Shown here: piece after piece, positions 55,903 to 64,000 of the stretch
Layout of the letters: the number at the start of each line of letters is the position of its first letter
How positions within the stretch are numbered: the stretch's first letter is position 1
Assembly (NCBI GenBank): GCA_900074885.1
Contig: FJUW01000013.1
Coordinates: 849,580 to 913,579, forward strand
Length of the DNA stretch: 64,000 bases
Direction of reading: 5' to 3'
From: Rhynchosporium graminicola
Taxonomy: Eukaryota; Ascomycota; Leotiomycetes; Helotiales; Ploettnerulaceae
The notes under the pieces: model-generated
What the model was told of the DNA's origin: nothing
The model's database searches: none
Seen by the model: the letters and a program-made list of their open reading frames with translations, nothing else
Made by a program: the position numbers and the translations under genes

Positions 55903-57280
55903 ATGTCTCAGCACCATAGCCCTGCTGTCCACAGCCAAGCTAGTCAGTATGACAATCGGCCAACAACACAGCATCAGAAGAAGTCTCCCGTTCAAGACAT
56001 TACACCGCCGACGTAAGTCATACGTCCGTGAGGTCTCAATTGGAAGAACCTGACATGTAGAAGTCCGCGGGATGTTTTCATCGCTGTCATGGGAGTGACT
56101 GGATCTCGGATAACCACATTCATTCAGCAGTTTTGTCAAAAAAACCTGGGTATAGGCTATGACCTTGAATCCTGTAAGTTTCCAGCGATCTTCCTACTTT
56201 GGTGACGCCATTGGTAGCTGAAGTGCTGTGTCTGACTTGGCGAACGCCGCTAAATTACAATAGTCACTCACAAAGTGGACTTGGTACCCTGTATCATGCC
56301 AAATGGACAGAGGATCTTTCTCATCGAGACCCCGGGGTTTGACGATATATACAGGTCTGCTACAGATATTCTTGGAAATATCGCCGACTGGCTAGCCTAG
56401 TCTTATCAGTTCAAGATCAGGCTTTCTGGCATAATTTAACTGCACCGAATCACAGATGTCCGCGTTGGTGGCCAAGGCATGAAGGACTTGCGAGTGTTCC
56501 GAAAAGTGTGCGGAGAGAAGAAACTTGGGAGCGTCGTACTTGTCACAAACATGTGGAATTTTCGCCCACCATCAGATGCAAACCTCCGAGAGTGACAGCT
56601 AAACGGCAACAGTGAGTTGTGGAAGTTCCTCATTACTAAAGGCGCTCGTAGTATCTTTCGACACGATCGTGGGAGGAATCTGGGGAAGAGATTCTCGACT
56701 ACCTCCTTACCCAATCATGGAAGGTTACGCTTGATATTCAACATGAGATGGTTGATGAGGGTAAAAAACTGGTGGTAGAAACTAATGTGGGTCGTGAGTT
56801 GCAAGCCGAGATCGAGAAGATCAAGGAGGCACACAAGAAGGAGATGTTAGAGATTCGAGAGGATATGGAAGAAGCTATCAAAACGCAAGACACAGAGAGA
56901 CAAGAGGAACTTCGACGATGAAAAGCCGATGTCAGTAAACAGATGCAGGCGGCCCAGAACCAAGCCCGACAACTTGAAAAGACCCGGGAGCAGCTGCGAA
57001 GACAGATTAAAGAGGGGCATAGTCGTGGGATGGCCGAATTGAGGTCGGAAGTAGCGAGGAGACAACAAGAGCTTGAAAGGACTTCGAAATGGACGCCGCG
57101 AGATACGACATGCTACAGAAGGAGCTGACAGGCATGAAGTACAAAGAGAGCCGGTATAGAATGAAGAGGCTCATCGTTAAAAATACAAGTATCGATTTCC
57201 TGGGTGTAGCACTTCGTGGCTTTACAATACTCGCCAGCAAACGTTCACGTGTCTTGTTGCGAATTGCGGGAGGGTCATAA
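55903..57280 (+). pseudogene. Decayed P-loop GTPase / coiled-coil protein (AIG1-like)
   Basis: The plus strand encodes a recognisable but broken GTPase. It opens with MSQHHSPAVHSQASQ (55903) and continues across an intron into DVFIAVMGVTGS. The P-loop reads GVTGSRITTF where GSGKST/GKTT is expected, so the catalytic lysine is lost. Then ETPGFDD (the G3 aspartate kept), LHRITDVRVGG, SVVLVTNMW (G4-like) and a long Glu/Lys/Arg coiled coil (IEKIKEAHKKEMLEIREDME). Four in-frame stops interrupt it: TAG at 56398, TAA at 56437, TGA at 56593 and TGA at 56919. Two frameshifts lie near 56675 and 57085. It is therefore not expected to yield a full protein. Confidence 0.8.
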
Positions 57281-57905
57281 ATTGTGCTGGATGCGAAGAA
57301 GAGTACGATCAAGACCGCAATTAGTGAGGTACGATGCAGCAGCGGCTTGAAATGACGAAACTATTTCTGACTATTTCATTATCTTTGTTGTTTCTCAATG
57401 TAGTTGATTGGTAGCAGATTGGAGTTCAATAGTCGGGATTTCCGGATGCTTTCCTTTCTGCTAAGATTTATTTGCTAACTATTATAGCTAGAATTGGAGA
57501 TGGTGGTTGTGCTACCTTGACCAGGGTTGAGTCAACTAAATATAGAAGAGCTTCTGAAACCTAGACTACTGGTAGGACTGCCTAGACTATTTATTACCAC
57601 TAAAGTCACTAGATAAATACTGATAGCTGACGGCGAAAGAATCTGTATCTCCTTTATCTGAAATCTCACCAAGAGGAAGGGGTTATCTCAGCTCGGGTGC
57701 CGGCCAGTAGTATACATATTTTATGTAGAAAACACTCAATGAAATATATCACGACCAAGACGTGATTTTTCAGGTTGATACTAAGTGGGCAAGTGGGGTA
57801 GCTCAGCACGTGCTTATATACCTCAACCCCAAGCGAGACATTCTTTTGGTGAACGGAAGCTCTTAAACTCCTCGGTCGATGATGAGAGGATCCTAGAGGT
57901 ACAAT
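57281..57905. other. Spacer GTPase relic/Rho-like gene
   Basis: About 625 bp. An AT-rich stretch at 57470-57640 with many CTAGA and ACTAA words resembles a mutated repeat but I could not identify one. It includes the promoter of the Rho-like gene. Confidence 0.4.
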
Positions 57906-58781
57906 ATGGCGGACGTTGAGACGCCTGAAGTGTCGATATTGCTCGTCGGTGATGCCGAGTGTGGGAAATCGACGTTTCTTTCGTAAGTATTGACTCCGAC
58001 ACATTTACCCGATGTCATCTTTCTCATGGAATCATATATCCCCCCATGCCCAACCCAGCGCCCTGCGTACCCAACCCTTCAATTCTCACAGAGAAATCTT
58101 CTAGACGTATAAGTAAAGGCTCAACAGCCCACGATACCAAAGAACCTATCACTCTCCTCCGAGATGGTGATCAGCCATTCGTCTTCGACATCACGTTCTT
58201 CAATCGTCCTTACCGGTTTGAGTTCTACGACACTGCCAGTCCTGAGAATTGGACATTATTACATCCAGATGTCATAGTACTGTGCTATGATATATCATCG
58301 CGGCTTTCTCTCATCCATGCGCAAAGATTCGTAAGTCTTGACTGTCACGTCTCGTGCCAAGGCCCGCAATTTCCAAAGTGCAATATCTCTGTATTGTGAG
58401 AGTCTGTAACCAAACTATCATCCATGACATTATCCTCCATTCCATCCCTTCAGACCTCTTCTCTTCAGACTTCAGAGACTAATAATCATCCAGTGGATCC
58501 AAGAAATCAAACGCATTTTCACATTCCAAAAAGAGCTTCCCATCCTATTCCTCGGACTCAAACGTGACCTCCGCAGCGAAAATGATGCAAATGGCATTAT
58601 CTACCCACAAGAAGCGTATCGCATCGCTCAGGAGATGCGATGTGATCGGTATCTGGAATGCAGTGCTGTAACGGGCGAGCTAGTTCATGAGGTGTTTGAA
58701 GACATCTGTCGCACGGCGGCGATGAGTGGAAAGAAAGAAGGGACAGGAGGGTTGAGTGAGGGGGGGTGTGTTATTATGTGA
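57906..58781 (+). CDS. Rho-like small GTPase with CAAX box
   Basis: Three exons: 57906-57982, 58105-58330 and 58494-58781; introns 122 and 163 nt; 196 aa. G1 loop is GDAECGKSTFLS. G3 is DTASPENW in place of the usual DTAGQE. G4-like LGLKRDLR and G5-like ECSAVTGE follow, and the protein ends CVIM, a CAAX prenylation box. The region between G1 and G3 (LRDGDQPFVFDITFFNRPYRFEFYD) carries no clear effector-loop consensus. Loss of the Gly-Gln pair suggests poor GTP hydrolysis (inference from Ras/Rho biochemistry). I do not recognise an orthologue name. Splice acceptor at 58104 is the only one restoring the SRISKG continuation. Confidence 0.85.
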
Positions 58782-61700
58782 TTGGAAGTCACGAAGTTTT
58801 TTAATAAGGTTTATTGAATATCGAGGGCGTTATCGTGCACTCTCAGTGCTTTGCAGGTTGGATGAGTACTTTCAGTATCGCGGGTAAGGGCTGGAATCAC
58901 TTGTTGGCTTTTTGGGCGTTTTAAGGTTATCTGGATGGCAATGGAGAGTTCTGCTGGCATATAGTGAATGTACATCGATATTGAAGAAATCGAATGGCCA
59001 TCAACTTCTGACCGCGTGTGAGTCGAGCTAGTTTGAGCTAGACAAGTCACTCAACCTTTCATCAAGACGTCACTCATGCGACTCATGCGCCTCACCTGAC
59101 TCAGAGTCGAATCAGAGTTCTGAATTATACTGTTTACGCTGACTCATTTATGAGATGCTCGTGATGGAGTTCTACTATCTCAATGGTCTCTCATCTTCAA
59201 ACCCTCCTGAAGCGGGCTACACGTTCGAGGCAGACCCAGTTGATGTTCGCGTTCAGGGCAATTTCATTTCACCAGTCAGTTTGTCACTGTACCAATAAGC
59301 GACACTAGAGTGATGCCCAGGTCATGTATTCTATGCAGGCATCAAGTCGTGATAGGACAAAGTGTCCTCCGCAAGAAGGCTCTAGGCCGCTGTAGTTAAA
59401 AGGTTGCGACGAAATTGTTTGGGTTGTGCTTAGGGGTTGGAGTGTATGTTGCTGCAACAGGCTGATCGACGAGGGCAGACATGATGGTAGCTTAGCTAAG
59501 AATCTCGAAGGTTTGTGTGAAATTTGATCGAATTATGGATATGAAAAAGTGGAATTGTTATTGAGTCTTTTTGATCAAGTGCATGTTGTGTTGGATGCTG
59601 TTTGAATGGTCAGATCTCGAGGGATTGGAGAGAGCTTTATATATGATAGATCCAAACTTCAAAATTCTAAACAAGAGCGCTTTCCTTACATGTGTTGAAA
59701 GATCCGAAAATTATGATTTTTCAGGCAATCGATGCACATCATCTCGCATTCTATTAGCAACGTTGCAGAGTTGTTCTACCAATTGGAGACCAGTCATTGC
59801 TCTCCGATCACCAATTCGACCAGTAAGAAGGTAGATTCGAACATACCACAATATCCAAGAGAAACAGCATCACAACCAGGGACCAGATCCGACCTCGAAG
59901 ATTACCAAGGTCCGCAAGGAGCAATTGGAGCCCACCGATAAGCTGCAAGCGCCAGAATACTAAGAGCCTCAAGCTCGGATGTTTCCGAATTCATCATGCT
60001 TGACATAAAACTGAAGCATTTGCTCACACGTGGAAGCCTAAAGTATATAAGAACACCAGTGAATTGAAGAAAACATGCCACCTGAGGACATCCCGTGAGA
60101 CATTCCCAGATCTGAACACATTTAAGCTTAAAAAGGCCTCGCTGGTTCTTGTAACTGCTTTTCCCAATCAGATAACGCAAGCTCGGTAAAGCACAACAGG
60201 ATGACTGCCGATCAATGGTGTTTCGTCGAGATTGCTCTCTAGGGAACTCCGGGGAAACCAATGATGTGGCTGAAATGAAGCTTTGAATGTTAGCTGCTTA
60301 ATTTGGACGCGATGCAATCACTTCCTTCGCGTGTCGTCATTACGATTGCACCAAGTCCTCGCTAGCGATGCATAAATGCATAGCTTACGCAACAGACTTC
60401 TTCTCTTGGACAAGGCCAGGCAGGATGTTCCGGAGGTGCAATTAAGCCTGCGCTGGCAGTTAAATGGTGTAGTTGTAGTGAAACAAACGGCTCTGAACCC
60501 AACGATATACCTAAGGTACAGAGCAGCGTCCTCAACGCTGACCTGCCTACCTACCAACAAAGCCCAGGCTATGGATCCGAAAAGAGGGATCTGAACTTGC
60601 CCATTTCCCTGGACTGAGAAAAGAGCCTCTCAGATCGCTGCAACCGCGAGAGGACTTTGCCCTACAGCAGAGTGTGCTGCTAGTGAGGCCATTGGAGTTT
60701 CGAGATTTAAAGCATACTTAGCCTAGGTACCTGGGTATTCAAAAGATAGTTTCTTCAGACGGAGTCTAGTCTATTCTTTCTTGAACTGCAGACTGCCTTC
60801 CGTACCTAGCTAGTAAGTATGCTTTCATATCGTGTAATCCCTTCCTACTCTCGTCCCACTGGGAGATCCAATTATCCCGATTGAGCAATCAGAACTCGGA
60901 AAACATACATGAAGTCCCGGCGGTCCTCGATACGAAGGACTACGTCGGAGAACAGCAAACTCATGTCCAACCAGTAGAGACATGGTGAACGTTGTGAACG
61001 TTGATATCGAATTGACATCGGAATGACTTCTTGACACTCAGACCAGGCCCAGGTAGGGGGGAGGGGGGGTAGTGACGCTCTGATCATCGACATCGACGTC
61101 GCCTATGAATTGACTTCCAGGCGGCTCACTCGTCCGTCAACTTTTCACCTTTCACCAATAGAGTCTGTTGATTGGGCACCTAGACTTCGAATACTTAGTA
61201 CAAACGCTGAACCGATCCTCTTGTGCTCAATCTCCATAATATCCTGGAGAAGAGACTCGCTGTGACGAATAATGTGCGGTAGCAGGGTAGGTAGTTACTA
61301 GGTAGGTACATAAGATAAAACTGGCCCTTGCCCGATGCTTATGGCGGTGAAGAGACTAGTGGTGGGGCAGTCCAAAAAATAAATCCATATCCACTATGCC
61401 TCTGCCTGCCTTTTCTCCTCTCCTCTCCTCTGCCCTCATCTCCTCAACCTCAAACTCAACCCTCCAAAAAGACGACGAAGTCACACTATACAACACATAC
61501 AATCCCCCTCAATACCATGCCCTTCGTCGAAATCATGCCACAGGCTATCGCTGAGCTGTGAACCCCCACTGCGGGCGTGCGAACCTAGCACGTCCGTAGT
61601 CCTTCAGCCCACGAGACTTTCAATATCTATCGACCTCGACGAAGCACCCAGACTTTTACTGTCTATTCCATAGCGGCCTAGACGAAGAGTTTGTCCAATA

Positions 61701-61977
61701 CAACAAATTTTACAGAGTAACGCTCTTTGCTTCGAGGAGTGGACTCCACCCCAATCGTACTCACCTTCTCCTCGACCTGATCAGCTCGAACCTACAGCGA
61801 GTCCTGCCGTCCATTTACCCATCTCAACAATCTTAATACACGAATTGACATACACACGTCAATATTTGATCACAAGACCCAAATTTACGCCAACATCAGA
61901 CTTTTCGACCTATACCGCCATCAAATCTTACACCCGGCCTACATCCAATTTCACATATATTGCAACAGATTCTTAAC
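58782..61977. other. Long intergenic region, 3.2 kb
   Basis: No gene is supported. Two perfect TGACTCA sites occur at 59097-59103 and 59140-59146 within a cluster of GACTCA/GTCACT words. A 119-codon minus frame (59902-60261) and a plus frame (59571-59834) have no motif. The 61385-61977 leader is pyrimidine-rich (CTCTCCTCTCC) and belongs to the next gene. Confidence 0.4.
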
Positions 61978-63696
61978 ATGTCTCGAAACATGCGAAACAG
62001 ATCTGCCCCAACTCCTGCGCGAAAACCACCGCAGAGCAGTTCGCAAAAATCCCAAGACTCCGACTCTGATGATGATTATGGAGGGGTCGACGACATTTCC
62101 GCGGGCGAAGACGATGAGCCAAATGTCGAGGTGGCCGAGGAGCGCGCAATCATTTCTTCGGAAGGCGAAGAGACTCCTGCAGCTTCTCGGTCATACAAAG
62201 AGTATGGGCCATGGGAAGGAATAGCGTCAGAAGGCGATGCTGCATCGCTCGATGAAAAGTTCTTCGAACAAGCGGTTCAGAAGAGCAGTTCTGTAGAGGA
62301 ATCCTATGATGAGGATGCTGCGATCGAGAAGCACGTTCATTGGGAATCACCGGTGGAGAGTGATAGTGAGACTGCTGGGGATTCCGGAGCAGACGAATTC
62401 TTCCCAGACCTGTTTGTGGACAAGAACGAGATTGATCCGCATCTACTAAGACAGATCGAGACTGACGATGCCAATCAATTTTCTGATGATGGTTTTTTTT
62501 ATGGAGACATCTATGGAGAAGCTGAGTCCGATCAAGATTTAGGACCGTTCGAACCCTTAATACCCTTAGGAGACTATGATATGCAGCACACGGAACACAT
62601 AGAGGACACGGAAGAGTCTAGTGACGCCGACTCTGATTCAAGTGGTTATGATTGTGGGTATCAAAAGTGATGGTAAACCCAGGCCAATGCTAACTACATC
62701 TTAGCCGACATATCAGATACAGGAATGAGCACCGATGAAGAAGATATTCCGGGCCGAATCATTGCTCCAGAGAAATCTATACTACGAGCGACATCAGAAG
62801 GCTCTACCTCTAGCTCTTCTGGGGAAGTCACGCGTCGCAGATCTGGAGGTCCGAGACTCGCAAATTGGATTCACGAGGGTGATAGTCCCTATGCCACGGC
62901 CGATCTTGCTACTACAAAAGTGAAGGTCTATAACATGCGTCGCTTCAGACAGGAGTATACAATGCAGTCGCGTGCGCGTGCTCCTCAAATTTTCTCACCC
63001 CAGCAAAACGTGCTGCAGGACTCACCAATGATCAGCAATTCTGGCAATATCATGATGAGTGCAATGATGCCGGACCCTTTCAGTGACAATGTATCTGGTC
63101 AAGCCGTTGGCGGTCCGGAGGCGTTCTATCCTTGGACATATATCAACGCCAACGGAACATTTGAAAACCAAGATAGCTCTTCTGTTGCTGGCTCTGATTG
63201 TGATGACGAGGATCTTTGGAACATCGATGACCTTCTCAACTTCGGAGACGATTCCGATGAGGAAGAGGGTGCCGACCGGTCTGATGAATCCCCGACTGGC
63301 ACAGAAGATACCCCTGGTGCACCATCTTCCACGCCTGCACGTCCTACAACCGCTAGAAGCGAAGATCAGGTCCATCCTCTCCTTGATCACTTCCGTGGCG
63401 GTAATGTCGGTGCCTTCCGCATCAACCAGAACCGTCACCAACTTCTTCATCGTACATCAGTCACGCACGACTCGCTTGCCTTTGGCAACTCTTATATGGA
63501 GGGCACAATTCGCGGCGTCAAAGTCGGTCGTCTCCATCATGCCAATACACCCATCACTCCTGTCCGCAAGAAAAGACCGCTTCCAGTTGAATCCAGTCCT
63601 GCGAGCCCAACACCTTACAACGCCAATAAGAAGCGCAAATGTGGTGGCGATGAGAGACCTGTTGATACAAAGCGATCCAGAGGCCTCACAATGTGA
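61978..63696 (+). CDS. Acidic, nuclear-looking protein of unknown function
   Basis: Exons 61978-62653 and 62705-63696; intron 51 nt (GTGGGT donor, CTAAC branch, CTTAG acceptor), 555 aa. The N-terminal half is highly acidic (DSDSDDDYGGVDDISAGEDD, SSDADSDSSGYD). A middle conserved-looking patch reads GGPRLANWIHEGDSPYATAD. A hydrophobic-acidic motif (DEDLWNIDDLLNFGDDSDEE) could act as an activation-type or interaction motif. The C-terminus is basic (KKRPLPVESS, NANKKRKCGG). No domain recognised. The longer frame opens with TTG at 61960, so the first ATG (61978) is used. Confidence 0.75.
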
Positions 63697-64000
63697 TTGT
63701 TATGTGTCATGGATGACAATACTACGCAGAGGACGGCATGTCTGAAAAAGTATCCCCGACCTCGCTTTCAGAGAATTGTGCAGATTCCTTGAATTTCCGT
63801 TTTGCGTTACATCCTGCCCGTACTTCCGGCTAGACAAAACTGCTTAGGACGGATAGAAAAAAGTTGACTAACGGTATGCTTCCTGGTTCTAAGCTTGATT
63901 TTTTTTTTTTTTTTTTTTTTCAAATGTGGTGCCTTGTACGTATCGAGTTTGATTTAGGTGTGTCATCTACTTTATTGGGATGTAAGAGGGTTAACGCCTT
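63697..64000. other. Downstream of last gene; poly(T) tract
   Basis: Contains the 3' end of the acidic protein gene and an uninterrupted run of about 22 T at 63899-63920. No further gene visible before the window ends. Confidence 0.5.

Noticed and set aside
59571..59834. Plus-strand frame with some protein-like residues
   Set aside because: No conserved motif and no supporting splice; kept only as intergenic.

Overview
The window is nuclear DNA of a filamentous ascomycete (Pezizomycotina), most likely a Leotiomycete; the class is inferred from general gene character, not from a search. Protein-coding genes are split by short introns (mostly 48-120 nt, GT..AG, with CTAAC/CTGAC-like branch points just before the acceptor), gene order is dispersed on both strands, and the products are typical fungal housekeeping proteins. 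I rebuilt exon structures by hand from reading phase and family sequence knowledge; joins that restore a family motif across a splice are the most reliable.

Layout. 0.6-12.9 kb is gene dense: homoserine kinase (THR1), the RNA polymerase II import factor IWR1, saccharopine dehydrogenase (LYS9), a Derlin, urease accessory protein UreD, D-arabinono-1,4-lactone oxidase (ALO1) and a three-repeat CxxC zinc-ribbon protein. 12.9-19.3 kb is a gene-poor block with several microsatellites (including 39 AG units) and a decayed Tc1/mariner-type transposase. 19.3-29.7 kb is dense again: RluA-type pseudouridine synthase, SPT2, a 298-bp MITE with perfect TA target duplication, ADE1, peptidyl-tRNA hydrolase, LOC1, HIS3 and an unknown 175-aa gene. 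29.7-33.4 kb holds little beyond a small C2H2 zinc-finger gene and a duplicated intron-like unit. 33.4-54.2 kb carries RIB3, a 1-Cys peroxiredoxin, a large disordered protein, TVP18, HMG-CoA lyase, HIS7, a BTB/POZ protein, a Ulp1-like (C48) cysteine protease and HIS2. 54.2-64 kb contains a decayed P-loop GTPase/coiled-coil gene, a Rho-like GTPase lacking the usual catalytic glutamine, a long intergenic stretch and an acidic nuclear-looking protein of unknown function.

Functional threads. Amino-acid synthesis recurs: THR1, LYS9, HIS3, HIS7 and HIS2 (three of the seven histidine-pathway genes within about 27 kb, not adjacent). A consensus Gcn4/CPC1 site sits just upstream of HIS7. Purine (ADE1), riboflavin (RIB3), ascorbate-analogue (ALO1) and leucine/ketone metabolism (HMG-CoA lyase) are also present. 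LOC1, pseudouridine synthase, PTH and IWR1 belong to ribosome, tRNA and transcription machinery. Derlin and TVP18 belong to the secretory membrane system. The most unusual sequence is in the accessory stretches: the MITE, the broken transposase, the pseudogenised GTPase, the intron-like duplication and a 26-bp-arm inverted repeat.
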